From positions 62,001 through 126,000 of the forward strand of contig NZ_MAQX01000022.1 of the NCBI RefSeq assembly GCF_001682865.1: a stretch of DNA of 64,000 bases. The letters are read 5' to 3'. Source of the stretch: Bacillus sp. FJAT-26390. Its GTDB lineage: Bacteria; Bacillota; Bacilli; Paenibacillales; Paenibacillaceae. Both the position numbers and the translations under genes were made by a program. The notes beneath the pieces are model-generated. The model had not been told where the DNA came from. It saw only the letters and a program-made list of their open reading frames with translations, and did not search any database. Of this stretch, positions 44,743 to 52,386 are shown piece by piece (position 1 is the first letter of the stretch; every line of letters starts with the position of its first letter).

Positions 44743-45573
44743 ATGGAAGTACGTCATACAACTAACCCAACTGATGTGAAGCAATATGATACGGAACGTC
44801 TGCGCAGCGAGTTTTTGATCGAAAGCTTGTTCGAGCAGGATCAACTGAAGATGACCTATTCGCATTATGACCGGATGATTGTAGGCGGGGCGCTGCCGGT
44901 GAACGAAGCACTTGAGCTGGAGGATGCGGCTACGCTGAAAACCGAATTTTTCTTGGAGCGCCGCGAAATTGGATTTTTGAATATTGGCGGCCCGGCTTCG
45001 ATTTCCGTTGATGGAGAAGTATACGAGCTGAACAAGCTTGACGTGCTGTATGTCGGCAAAGGCAAACGCCAAGTGCTGCTCTCAAGCGTTGACAAGGCGA
45101 ACCCTGCGAAGCTTTATTTCTGCTCTGCGCTCGCGCATGCCGAGATCGCTACGCGCAAGATGACGATGGAGGAAGCGAATCCAACTCATCTTGGCTCGCA
45201 AGAAACTTCCAACGAACGTATTCTTTACAAATACATTCATGCAGACGGCATCCAAAGCTGCCAGCTTATGCTTGGCGTAACAAGCCTCAAAACAGGAAGC
45301 GTCTGGAACACAATGCCTTCGCATGTTCATGACCGCCGCATGGAAGCGTACTTGTACTTTGATATGAACGCTGACGCACGCGTATTCCACATGATGGGCG
45401 AGCCTTCGCAGACGAGACATCTGGTTGTAGCAAGCGAGCAAGCGATCATCTCGCCGCCTTGGTCGATCCACTCCGGCGTTGGCACGAGCAACTACACGTT
45501 CTGCTGGTCGATGGCAGGCGAGAACTATACCTTTACAGACATGGACGCGGTACCTGCAAGCGAGCTAAAATAG
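44743..45573 (+). CDS. kduI: 4-deoxy-L-threo-5-hexosulose-uronate ketol-isomerase
   Basis: A 276-residue KduI, the usual length. It isomerises 4-deoxy-L-threo-5-hexosulose uronate (from pectin or glycosaminoglycan breakdown) to 3-deoxy-D-glycero-2,5-hexodiulosonate. The cupin metal site is visible: MPSHVHDRRMEAYLYFD supplies His, His and Glu, and SPPWSIHSGVG supplies the further His. AGGAGG lies upstream of the ATG. It is followed after 25 bases by a DeoR-type regulator and then kduD, so these form one operon. A terminator precedes this unit. Confidence 0.97.
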   Translation: MEVRHTTNPTDVKQYDTERLRSEFLIESLFEQDQLKMTYSHYDRMIVGGALPVNEALELEDAATLKTEFFLERREIGFLNIGGPASISVDGEVYELNKLDVLYVGKGKRQVLLSSVDKANPAKLYFCSALAHAEIATRKMTMEEANPTHLGSQETSNERILYKYIHADGIQSCQLMLGVTSLKTGSVWNTMPSHVHDRRMEAYLYFDMNADARVFHMMGEPSQTRHLVVASEQAIISPPWSIHSGVGTSNYTFCWSMAGENYTFTDMDAVPASELK

Positions 45574-45598
45574 AAACATTCGCTACAGGGGGTGCACC

Positions 45599-46393
45599 AT
45601 GCTTGCTGCTGAACGGCATCGTAAAATTATAGAAAAATTAGAGCAGCTTGGCGCGGTTAAGGTTTCCGAGCTAAGCGAGCAATTTGGCGTTACAGAAAAG
45701 ACGGTTCGCGAGGACTTGGAGAAGCTCGAGGAGAAGGGACTTCTGAAACGAACGCATGGCGGAGCTGTCGTGGAGCAGGAGGGTGAAGATAGCCTTTATC
45801 CCTTGCAATTTCCAAACAGCAAGCATCAACAGGAGAAGTCGGCCATTGCGGCGCTTGCGCTCACCTGCATCGAGCCTAACGATATCATCGCGCTGGATGC
45901 GGGCAGCACGACGCTTGAGATGGCGAAGCGGCTGCCGAATATCCCCGTAACCGTGCTTACGAATGATCTGCTTATTATTCGGGAGCTGACCTTGAAGGAT
46001 CAAGTTAGGCTCGTTATTCCCGGCGGCTACCGCCACAACAATCTGCTCATTGGCGCGGAATCGCAGGAGTGGATTAAACGGTTGAATGTCCATAAGCTGT
46101 TCCTATCCACCACGGGCATTCATTTGGAATACGGGCTTACGATCTTTACAGAGGAATTGTCGAAGCTGAAGAAGCTGTATTTGGAGAACGCCAAGACTGT
46201 CTATTGTCTGGCTGATCATAACAAATTCGACAAAGGCGCCTTGATTACTTTTGCTGAGCTGAGCGAGATTGACTATATCATTACCGATGATGGCATTTCG
46301 TCCGAGGTTGCAGCGAAATACGAGGCACTTGATATAAAGATGATGAAGGCGGAGCTTCCAGAAAGCGGGAAGCGTGCGAGAGGGAGGACATAA
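45599..46393 (+). CDS. DeoR/GlpR family transcriptional regulator
   Basis: A 264-residue DeoR-type regulator. N-terminal HTH: LAAERHRKIIEKLEQLGAVKVSELSEQFGVTEKTVREDLEKLEEKGLLKRTHGGA. The sensor domain is sugar-phosphate-isomerase-like: IIALDAGSTTLEMAKRLPN, LTNDLLIIREL, IGAESQEWIKRLNVHKLFLSTTGIHLEYGLTIFTEE and YCLADHNKFDKGALITFAEL. The ATG follows GGGGG. It lies between kduI and kduD in the same orientation with small gaps, so it is cotranscribed and probably represses the operon until a uronate catabolite binds. Confidence 0.93.
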   Translation: MLAAERHRKIIEKLEQLGAVKVSELSEQFGVTEKTVREDLEKLEEKGLLKRTHGGAVVEQEGEDSLYPLQFPNSKHQQEKSAIAALALTCIEPNDIIALDAGSTTLEMAKRLPNIPVTVLTNDLLIIRELTLKDQVRLVIPGGYRHNNLLIGAESQEWIKRLNVHKLFLSTTGIHLEYGLTIFTEELSKLKKLYLENAKTVYCLADHNKFDKGALITFAELSEIDYIITDDGISSEVAAKYEALDIKMMKAELPESGKRARGRT

Positions 46394-46396
46394 CCG

Positions 46397-47152
46397 ATGG
46401 GTTTGTTTGATTTAACGGGAAAAACAGCTATCGTAACGGGCGCAGGCCGTGGGCTTGGCGCAGCGATTGCGCTTGGACTAGCCGAGGCGGGCGCCGATGT
46501 GGCGCTTGTCACGAACAGCACGCCTGCTGACAAAGCAGCGGACGCCGTTCGGGCGCTGGGGCGCAAGGCGATTACGATCCAAGCCGATATTTCGGATCGC
46601 GCCAAGCTTGCGGGCATTATCGAACGTACGGTTGATGAACTGGGACGCATCGATATTTTGGTCAATAATGCCGGCATTATTCGCCGGACTCCTGCTGCTG
46701 AGCATAGCTATGAGGATTGGCAGGATGTGCTCGACGTTAACTTGAATTCGGTCTTTGTCCTTTCCCAGCTTGCGGGCAAGCATATGATCGAGCAAGGCTC
46801 CGGCAAAATCATTAATATCGCATCGATGCTCTCCTTCCAAGGGGGGATTAACGTTCCTGGTTATACATCCAGCAAACATGCGGTAGCAGGGCTCACCAAA
46901 GCGCTTGCTAGCGAATGGGCGGGCAAAGGCTTGCAAGTGAATGCGATTGCGCCTGGATATATGAGCACGGACAATACGGAAGCGCTTCGTGAGGACCCGG
47001 TGCGCAGCGCCCAAATTTTGCAGCGCATCCCTGCGGGACGCTGGGGAACGTCTGAGGATTTGATTGGCCCGGCCGTATTTTTGTCCTCCGCTGCCTCTGA
47101 TTATATGAATGGTCATATATTGGCAGTAGACGGCGGTTGGTTAGTTAGGTAG
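46397..47152 (+). CDS. kduD: 2-deoxy-D-gluconate 3-dehydrogenase
   Basis: A 251-residue SDR matching KduD: GLFDLTGKTAIVTGAGRGLG (nucleotide loop), VNNAGIIRRTPAAEHSYEDW (NNAG plus the KduD-typical IIRR), catalytic Ser in NIASMLSFQGG, YTSSKHAVAGLTKAL with Tyr and Lys, and VNAIAPGYMSTDNTEALREDP. It reduces 3-deoxy-D-glycero-2,5-hexodiulosonate to 2-keto-3-deoxygluconate in the cytosol. It follows the DeoR gene by three bases and is closed by a terminator. With kduI it completes the two-step deoxy-uronate route; kdgK and eda are not in the window. Confidence 0.95.
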   Translation: MGLFDLTGKTAIVTGAGRGLGAAIALGLAEAGADVALVTNSTPADKAADAVRALGRKAITIQADISDRAKLAGIIERTVDELGRIDILVNNAGIIRRTPAAEHSYEDWQDVLDVNLNSVFVLSQLAGKHMIEQGSGKIINIASMLSFQGGINVPGYTSSKHAVAGLTKALASEWAGKGLQVNAIAPGYMSTDNTEALREDPVRSAQILQRIPAGRWGTSEDLIGPAVFLSSAASDYMNGHILAVDGGWLVR

Positions 47153-47165
47153 AACGATTTTAATA

Positions 47166-47212
47166 GGGCTTTCCCAGCGCAGCGCAGCCTGCGAGTGGGG
47201 AAGCCTTTTTTT
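47166..47212 (+). terminator. Terminator after kduI-deoR-kduD
   Basis: GGGCTTTCCC pairs with TGGGGAAGCC around an inner GCGCAG/CTGCG element, then a T-run. Confidence 0.85.
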
Positions 47213-47396
47213 CGTATAATACAGTTAATACATGCGTATAGTGCGAATTGTCGCTAAATTGGCGAAATTATAGTATAATTACGTGTGCCATGCAGTAGTT
47301 GAGCTTGATATGCGTTACTTGCATGGAATGATTATTAATTCGAGTGTATGGTTATTCGTATTGCTAGCTGATAGCGATCAATAACTGAATAAGTGG

Positions 47397-47566
47397 AAAT
47401 AGGTGCTCATGCTTAAGAGGCTTGAGCTTAAAAGGGAAGTCCGGTGCGATGCCGGCGCGGTCCCGCCACTGTAACAGAGGAGTCCAAGCGTTGATGCCAC
47501 TGATCCGAGCGGATTGGGAAGGCAAGCTGAAGATGATGATACTGGAGCCAGGAGACCTGCCTATTT
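47397..47566 (+). promoter_or_regulatory. Cobalamin riboswitch aptamer
   Basis: The conserved B12 core AAAGGGAAGTCCGGTGCGA, GCCGGCGCGGTCCCGCCACTG and GAGCCAGGAGACCTGCC are all present. P1 closes with AAATAGG (47397-47403) and CCTATTT (47560-47566). It lies upstream of metE, whose product is the cobalamin-independent methionine synthase, so cobalamin probably switches metE off. The leader continues to a terminator at 47638. Confidence 0.96.
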
Positions 47567-47637
47567 GAACGACACTGCTTTTACCTACGGGAGATAGGGA
47601 GGTGTTAAGACAGGACCGCTGTTTAATTTAACGACGG

Positions 47638-47685
47638 GCGTCTTTACCTTTGTTTCTTTTAAGGTAACGACGCCCTTTTTGCGTT
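47638..47685 (+). terminator. Expression-platform terminator of the cobalamin riboswitch
   Basis: GGGCGTCTTTACCTT pairs with AAGGTAACGACGCCC around a TGTTTCTTTT loop, followed by five T residues. It lies 43 bases before metE, so it probably acts as the transcriptional switch. Confidence 0.85.
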
Positions 47686-47727
47686 CTTATTTTAACTTAA
47701 TTACATTTATTAGGAGGAACATGGAGT

Positions 47728-50034
47728 ATGAGTAAACTAAAAAGCAGCGTACTTGGTTATCCGCGTATCGGCGAAAACCGGGAATGGAAAAAAGCGCTTG
47801 AAGCATTTTGGAAAGGCGATTTGGAGGAGAGCGTTTTTCTTGAGACGCTGGAAGGCATTCGGTTGAACAACCTGAAGCTGCAAAAGGAAAAAGGCATTAC
47901 CATCATCCCGGTTAATGACTTCACGCTGTATGATCAAATGCTGGATACTTCGGCGATGTTTGGCCTAGTGCCGGAACGTTTTGGCTATGAAGGGGGTCCT
48001 GTTCCTGTTAAAACGTATTATGCTATGGCAAGGGGCACGCAGCAGGCGCAAGCTTGCGAAATGACCAAATGGTTCAACACTAACTACCACTATATCGTTC
48101 CTGAGCTTGCCGGCGCTAAACCCGTATTAACAGAAAACCGTCCATTGCTGGCGTACCGCGAAGCGAAGCAAAAGCTAGGCATTGAGGGCAAGCCGGTCAT
48201 TATCGGACCTTACACCTTCCTAAAGCTCTCCAAAGGTTATGATGCGAAGCAGCTTCCGCAATTGGTAGAGCAGTTTGTACCGCTTTATGCGCAATTGCTT
48301 CAGGAGCTTGAGCAAGAGGGTGTGCAGTGGGTACAAATCGACGAGCCGATCCTTGTTACTTCGGTATCCGAGGACGAGATTAAATTGGTGCAATCCATTT
48401 ATGAGCAGCTAAATGCGGCAGCGCCTGCGCTTCATATTTTGCTGCAAACGTATTTCGATGCAGTAGAGCATTATGAAGCCGTAGTGGGGCTTCCGGTGCA
48501 AGCGATCGGTTTGGATTTTGTTCATGGCTTGGAGAAAAACCTGCAAGCACTCGAGCAATTCGGATTCCCTCAGGACAAGCTGGCAGGTATCGGCCTTGTG
48601 GACGGGCGCAATATTTGGCGTTCAGACTATAAGCAAAAGCTTGCGCTGCTTGATAAAATTTCGGCTGTTATCGAGGCTGACCGCCTTATCATTCAATCGT
48701 CGAGCAGTCTGCTGCATGTGCCTGTAACGGCAAAGAACGAAAATAATTTGCCAGCTGAACTGCGTGAAGCGCTCGCTTTTGCTGAGGAGAAGCTAGACGA
48801 AATCGTATGGCTTAGCGAAGCGGCATTTGCCGTTGATACGGAAACAGCGGGTCTTCGTGCTGAGGAGCTTAAGCTAAACGGCGAGCGGATTCACAATTTG
48901 TCGGTATCGCCAGCCCGTAATCGCCAAGCAGCAGACGCGGCGGCAGTTGCCGCTCATCCGTCCGCTAGGCAAAAGCCTTTTGCAGAAAGACAGAAGCTGC
49001 AGCAGCATAAATGGAATTTGCCTCTCCTGCCAACAACGACGATCGGAAGCTTCCCGCAAACGCTGGATGTGCGCCAAGCAAGGCAGAAGTGGAGAAAGAA
49101 TGAGCTTAGCTCGCAAGACTACGCTTCCTTCATTAATGGAAAAATTAAAAACTGGATCGAAATCCAAGAAGAGCTTAACATTGACGTACTCGTTCACGGT
49201 GAATTTGAGCGGACGGACATGGTTGAATTTTTCGGCGAGAAATTGGATGGTTTCGCCTTTACGCAGAACGGCTGGGTACAATCTTACGGCTCCCGCTGCG
49301 TGAAGCCGCCGGTTATTTACGGAGATGTCGTATTTACCGAGCCAATGACCGTAACCGAAAGCGTGTATGCGCAGTCGCTAACGGATCGTCCGGTGAAGGG
49401 GATGCTGACTGGCCCGATTACGATATTGAACTGGTCCTTTGCCCGCAACGATATTACGCGCGAGCAAGTGGCATACCAAATCGCGCTGGCATTGTCCGAG
49501 GAAGTAAAAGCGCTTGAGTCGGCTGGCATCGAGATGATCCAAGTGGATGAGCCGGCACTGCGTGAAGGCTTGCCGCTTAAGCGCAGCGACTGGGATGCTT
49601 ATTTGAAATGGGGCGTGCATGCATTCCGCTTGTCCACATCAGATGTGCGCGACACGACGCAAATCCATACCCATATGTGCTATTGCGAGTTCCACGACAT
49701 TATCGATTCGATCTTGGCGCTTGATGCGGACGTTATTTCCATTGAAACGTCACGCAGCCATGGCGAGCTGATTCACAGCTTCGAGGAGAACACCTATGAC
49801 CAAGGGATCGGCCTTGGCGTATACGACATCCACAGCCCGCGCGTGCCGTCCGTTGAGGAAATGGTCAGCATGATCGAGCGTGCGATTAAAGTGCTTGATC
49901 CTGCCCTCTTCTGGATCAATCCTGACTGCGGCTTGAAGACGCGCGGCATGGAAGAAACGGTGGCTTCGCTGCGCAACATGATGCTGGCAACGTACAAGGT
50001 TAGAGAGCAGCGTGCCGCATTAGCATCGATCTAA
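47728..50034 (+). CDS. metE: 5-methyltetrahydropteroyltriglutamate--homocysteine methyltransferase
   Basis: A 768-residue MetE, the cobalamin-independent methionine synthase, cytosolic. The N-terminal half binds folate (LGYPRIGENREWKKALEAFWKG) and the C-terminal half homocysteine and zinc, with HTHMCYCEF (His, Cys) and NPDCGLKTR (Cys) as zinc ligands and IQVDEPALREGLP near the active site. The full-length start at ATG 47728 fits AGGAGG. A cobalamin riboswitch with a terminator precedes it, so expression is off when cobalamin is abundant and an alternative MetH presumably exists elsewhere. A terminator follows. Confidence 0.98.
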   Translation: MSKLKSSVLGYPRIGENREWKKALEAFWKGDLEESVFLETLEGIRLNNLKLQKEKGITIIPVNDFTLYDQMLDTSAMFGLVPERFGYEGGPVPVKTYYAMARGTQQAQACEMTKWFNTNYHYIVPELAGAKPVLTENRPLLAYREAKQKLGIEGKPVIIGPYTFLKLSKGYDAKQLPQLVEQFVPLYAQLLQELEQEGVQWVQIDEPILVTSVSEDEIKLVQSIYEQLNAAAPALHILLQTYFDAVEHYEAVVGLPVQAIGLDFVHGLEKNLQALEQFGFPQDKLAGIGLVDGRNIWRSDYKQKLALLDKISAVIEADRLIIQSSSSLLHVPVTAKNENNLPAELREALAFAEEKLDEIVWLSEAAFAVDTETAGLRAEELKLNGERIHNLSVSPARNRQAADAAAVAAHPSARQKPFAERQKLQQHKWNLPLLPTTTIGSFPQTLDVRQARQKWRKNELSSQDYASFINGKIKNWIEIQEELNIDVLVHGEFERTDMVEFFGEKLDGFAFTQNGWVQSYGSRCVKPPVIYGDVVFTEPMTVTESVYAQSLTDRPVKGMLTGPITILNWSFARNDITREQVAYQIALALSEEVKALESAGIEMIQVDEPALREGLPLKRSDWDAYLKWGVHAFRLSTSDVRDTTQIHTHMCYCEFHDIIDSILALDADVISIETSRSHGELIHSFEENTYDQGIGLGVYDIHSPRVPSVEEMVSMIERAIKVLDPALFWINPDCGLKTRGMEETVASLRNMMLATYKVREQRAALASI

Positions 50035-50054
50035 GCTTATCGACCGGAAACAAA

Positions 50055-50090
50055 GAAGCCCGTGCCTCTCTGAGGAGAGCGCGGGCTTTT
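50055..50090 (+). terminator. Terminator after metE
   Basis: AAGCCCGTGCCTCTC pairs with GAGAGCGCGGGCTT, followed by TTT. Confidence 0.85.
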
Positions 50091-50147
50091 CGTGCTGAGT
50101 ATGGGGACAAGCGATCCTTCATGTATTAAAATAGGAGTAAATTCAGT

Positions 50148-50427
50148 ATGCTTGGATAGGGTCGTCATAACGGTAGCGGAATTCACTGGGAGTGCCTATG
50201 AAGACTTCAATGATCCGTCCGCTGTTGACCTAGATAAGGTATTAGAGGACTTGAATGACTCTTTGTCGAATGAGCGCTACTCGGTGGAAGAAGCGATAAA
50301 GGAATATCTTGATGTGGTCAGATTCAGCCATGACCGTTATGTGGAGCCGACAAGGTGGCATGCGGATGTTATCATCAATGGTTCGCAAAGTACTAATTAC
50401 GGAGAAGGGCAGCCAGATGCTGCTTGA
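50148..50427 (+). pseudogene. Small gene with a probable +1 frameshift at its third codon
   Basis: The conserved-looking protein body is DRVVITVAEFTGSAYEDF to QSTNYGEGQPDAA, acidic with an amphipathic helix pattern (DLDKVLEDLNDSL). The only start with a ribosome site (AGGAG, ten bases upstream) is ATG 50148, but its frame reads ATG CTT GGA TAG. Removing one G gives MLDRVVITVAEF and reads through to the stop. Without that correction the longest frame would start at 50092 inside the metE terminator. It is therefore likely a frameshifted or mis-sequenced gene of about 92 residues. I do not recognise it. Confidence 0.5.
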
Positions 50428-50469
50428 CCGGGCATTGCAGAAGCTGAGGACATAGCAGGCAAAAAGCAA

Positions 50470-50515
50470 GACAGTCCAGAACCTAGTTGCTTGTTCTGGA
50501 CTGTCTTTTTTTTGC
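50470..50515. terminator. Terminator between the small ORF and the minus-strand orphan gene
   Basis: GACAGTCCAGAAC pairs with GTTCTGGACTGTC, a 13-base perfect stem, followed by a long T-run on the plus strand. The minus strand also has a T-rich tract beyond the stem. Confidence 0.9.
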
Positions 50516-50526
50516 AATAAAATCAT

Positions 50527-50952
50527 TTAATCCAAAGAAACATAGGAGACAGAGCGTTGACGCAAAACAGATTCTTCAAGATCGCTGTTGTACGGAGACG
50601 AATCGGCGGAATGTGCGAGAACATGATTGACTGCAGAGGCGAATAGGTCGAGAATACGTCCGTCCTCATCCGTTTTGTCGTATTGGAAATGGTGAAGCGG
50701 CGGAAGAGGGACGCTGCCGATAAAGCTCTGAAGCAGATCGCTCCAACGTTCCAGGTCAATCGAATCCTCGGTATCGCTAGCAAACAGCTCGCTCCATCCG
50801 AATCCTTGATTGCTTGTTAAACGAAGGCAAATGCGATAGCCTGCAGAATCGACTGCGAGAGCAGGGATGACGAATAGCTCGATTCGTGTGACGGATAAAG
50901 AAGGGGTCTGTTCCGTGAAATGGTGCAGATGGTTTGCACAATTGGTCAACAT
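50527..50952 (-). CDS. Orphan protein under a c-di-AMP riboswitch, 141 residues (copy A)
   Basis: I do not recognise this protein. It starts at ATG 50952, with AAGGAGAG eight bases upstream, immediately downstream of a c-di-AMP riboswitch. It has no signal peptide or transmembrane segment. Its core is VTRIELFVIPALAVDSAGYR, ICLRLTSNQGFGWSELF, and a C-terminal RQRSVSYVSLD. The same pattern appears in copy B at 51165, so this is a small paralogous family. The RIELFVIP...VTS..G.GWSEL pattern weakly resembles the N-terminal capping strand of enolase-superfamily proteins, but far too short for an enzyme. It is more likely a regulator or partner in the potassium/c-di-AMP response. Confidence 0.75.
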   Translation of the reverse strand: MLTNCANHLHHFTEQTPSLSVTRIELFVIPALAVDSAGYRICLRLTSNQGFGWSELFASDTEDSIDLERWSDLLQSFIGSVPLPPLHHFQYDKTDEDGRILDLFASAVNHVLAHSADSSPYNSDLEESVLRQRSVSYVSLD

Positions 50953-50970
50953 GAATAAATCTCTCCTTTG

Positions 50971-51112
50971 CTCGCTTACGAGGTTAGCTGTCGGATTCGG
51001 GCTAGAGAGAATGCCCTACCAGGATTACAAGTCCCTGGATTCACCCCTTGCGGGACGTTAGTTAACGTTCGCGTTGGTTCCCCCGTTTTTTCAATCGAAA
51101 AATTCAGCGTTA
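50971..51112 (-). promoter_or_regulatory. c-di-AMP riboswitch A (ydaO/yuaA type)
   Basis: Read on the minus strand: CGCTGAATTTTT, ACGGGGGAACC, AAGGGGTGAATCC, GTAGGGCATTCTCTCTAG, then CCCGAATCCGACAGCTAACC and TCGTAAGCG. These are the invariant blocks of the ydaO/yuaA aptamer, with CGCT/AGCG closing P1. The 3' end is followed directly by the AAGGAGAG ribosome site of gene copy A, with no terminator between, so control may be translational. Confidence 0.95.
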
Positions 51113-51126
51113 ATATTGTACTCTTC

Positions 51127-51155
51127 ATTATATTCCTTAATTGCTTATCTGTAAA
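51127..51155 (-). promoter_or_regulatory. Promoter of riboswitch A
   Basis: On the minus strand TTTACA (51155-51150), 17 bases, TATAAT (51132-51127). It starts transcription just upstream of the aptamer and is independent of copy B, whose coding region ends at 51165. Confidence 0.75.
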
Positions 51156-51164
51156 TCTTTTGAT

Positions 51165-51593
51165 TTAAAACAATGAAATGTATGAGATTGCTTGTTTGAA
51201 TAAAACAGCCTCATCCCAGTTATGATTACGGAATGGACAAAATGAGTGAGTACCCGCTAAGCCCGGTGCCGCGGCAGCAAATAAATGCACAAGGCGCTCG
51301 TCCTTAATCATGGAATTCGGCTGGAGCAGGGAGGGCGCGGCGAGAGGGAAGATGCCGATGAACCGAAGCAGCATGCTGCTCCATCTAGTCCAGTCGCATG
51401 GTTTTTCGGATCGTTTTATAAATAATTCACTCCAGCCCAAGCCTATGTCGCTCGTCACCTTGAGACAAATCCGGTAGCTGGAAGGCTCGGGCAAAACGGA
51501 GGGCAGAACAAACATTTCGATTCGTTTGATCATAATAGAGTCTGCAGGCTGCGCTGCTAGTTTTTCTGAAAAAATGTCTGCTTGCGTGGTCAT
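51165..51593 (-). CDS. Orphan protein under a c-di-AMP riboswitch, 142 residues (copy B)
   Basis: A paralogue of the 141-residue protein at 50527: IMIKRIEMFVLPSVLPEPSS, YRICLKVTSDIGLGWSELF, RWSSMLLRFIGIFPL and a C-terminal QAISYISLF. Start at ATG 51593 with GAGGAGAG upstream, directly after riboswitch B. Lengths and motif order are the same in both copies, but identity in the middle is low, implying an old duplication. No signal peptide, membrane helix or catalytic motif is visible. Each copy has its own promoter and aptamer, so the copies are separately controlled by c-di-AMP. Function unknown. Confidence 0.75.
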   Translation of the reverse strand: MTTQADIFSEKLAAQPADSIMIKRIEMFVLPSVLPEPSSYRICLKVTSDIGLGWSELFIKRSEKPCDWTRWSSMLLRFIGIFPLAAPSLLQPNSMIKDERLVHLFAAAAPGLAGTHSFCPFRNHNWDEAVLFKQAISYISLF

Positions 51594-51611
51594 TCAATAA
51601 TCTCTCCTCAA

Positions 51612-51752
51612 ATTCGCTTGCGAGGTTAGCTGCCGGATTCGGGCTAGAGAGACACCCTACCGAAGTGAATTGGCTTCGGATTCACCCCATGCGAACAAGC
51701 TGTTTTGCCGTCCGCGATTGGTTCCCCCGCTTTTTCAAATGAAAAATTCAGC
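51612..51752 (-). promoter_or_regulatory. c-di-AMP riboswitch B (ydaO/yuaA type)
   Basis: On the minus strand: CGCTGAATTTTTCA, GCGGGGGAACCAATCGC, CATGGGGTGAATCCG, GTAGGGTGTCTCTCTAG, CCCGAATCCGGCAGCTAACC and TCGCAAGCG. It is the same aptamer as copy A and is followed directly by the ribosome site of gene copy B. Confidence 0.95.
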
Positions 51753-51784
51753 GATAATAGTTAGCCTAAATCGGCTTGCCGTCT

Positions 51785-51813
51785 ATAGTAAACCCGATTG
51801 TGATTATTGTAAA
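51785..51813 (-). promoter_or_regulatory. Promoter of riboswitch B
   Basis: On the minus strand TTTACA (51813-51808), 17 bases, TACTAT (51790-51785). It has the same -35 as the promoters of riboswitches A and C. Confidence 0.65.
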
Positions 51814-52101
51814 ACAGTGGTATTTCGGGATTGGGCATCGTAAAGCCATTTTGCAAGATATACAATCATTTATGCAGTAAAAACAGCTTCATTCACCGAA
51901 AAACTCGTTGATCCTCTTCTAATCTCTCCTTTTGAAAAATCTGATAATTCGCACTGATAAACGGTGGTTGGGTGAATGACACTATTTTCGAAAATAGGAG
52001 TAAAGCGTAGAAATAGTGAGATATATCGAGATCGAATTCTATGTAAGCGCTGCGAAACGTTCTGCAGGGCTGAAATTAGCTAAATTCGCCAGCGGACTCT
52101 C
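51814..52101. other. Divergent intergenic region between riboswitch promoters
   Basis: No gene is evident. It contains a perfect 16-base palindrome, CTATTTTCGAAAATAG, at 51982-51997, and on the minus strand AAAAGGAGAGAT near 51923-51934, which resembles the ribosome site used by the orphan genes but has no start codon. No terminator is visible. Confidence 0.5.
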
Positions 52102-52130
52102 TTTACAGTGTCAATAGCGAGGAGTAAGAT
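52102..52130 (+). promoter_or_regulatory. Promoter of riboswitches C and D and the kdp operon
   Basis: TTTACA (52102-52107), 17 bases, TAAGAT (52125-52130). It is the only convincing promoter between the divergent region and kdp. Confidence 0.65.
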
Positions 52131-52167
52131 TCGATACAGGATTTACTAATAAGTTTCGATTTACTGA

Positions 52168-52343
52168 TCGCTGAGTTTCCGTGAATGCGGAAAACGGGGG
52201 AACCACTAAATAAGCTTTGCGCATGTTCGATGTGAGAGTCGAACGGCCGCAGAGCAGGGGTGAATCTTTGACAGGTGCCATGGACACCGGTCAAAGTAGG
52301 GCGACTCTCACCGCCCGAATCCGACAGCTAACCTCGTAAGCGT
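52168..52343 (+). promoter_or_regulatory. c-di-AMP riboswitch C (ydaO/yuaA type)
   Basis: CGCTGAGTTTCC, AACGGGGGAACC, CAGGGGTGAATC, AAGTAGGGCGACTCTCACCG, CCCGAATCCGACAGCTAACC and TCGTAAGCG are all present. It is longer than A, B and D because of an extra stem between the GGGGGAACC and GGGGTGAAT blocks; GTGAGAGTCG (52231-52240) could pair with CGACTCTCAC (52302-52311). It is followed by a six-codon ORF and a terminator. Confidence 0.95.
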
Positions 52344-52360
52344 GGACTTGGAGAGGATTG

Positions 52361-52381
52361 ATGAAACTTGTGATCGATTAA
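52361..52381 (+). other. Six-codon ORF between riboswitch C and its terminator
   Basis: ATGAAACTTGTGATCGATTAA encodes MKLVID. GGAGAGG lies four bases before the ATG, similar to the AAGGAGAG sites of the orphan genes. It could be a leader peptide or the remnant of a deleted third copy of the orphan gene. It is too short to be sure that it is translated. Confidence 0.4.
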
Positions 52382-52386
52382 AGTCG

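Noticed and set aside
46478..47116. A 212-codon open frame antisense to kduD
   Set aside because: It is the mirror of a strong SDR gene, without a ribosome site or recognisable domain.
50527..51593. Orphan proteins as enolase-superfamily enzymes
   Set aside because: Only a short N-terminal-like pattern matches; there is no barrel and no catalytic residues, so the similarity may be chance.
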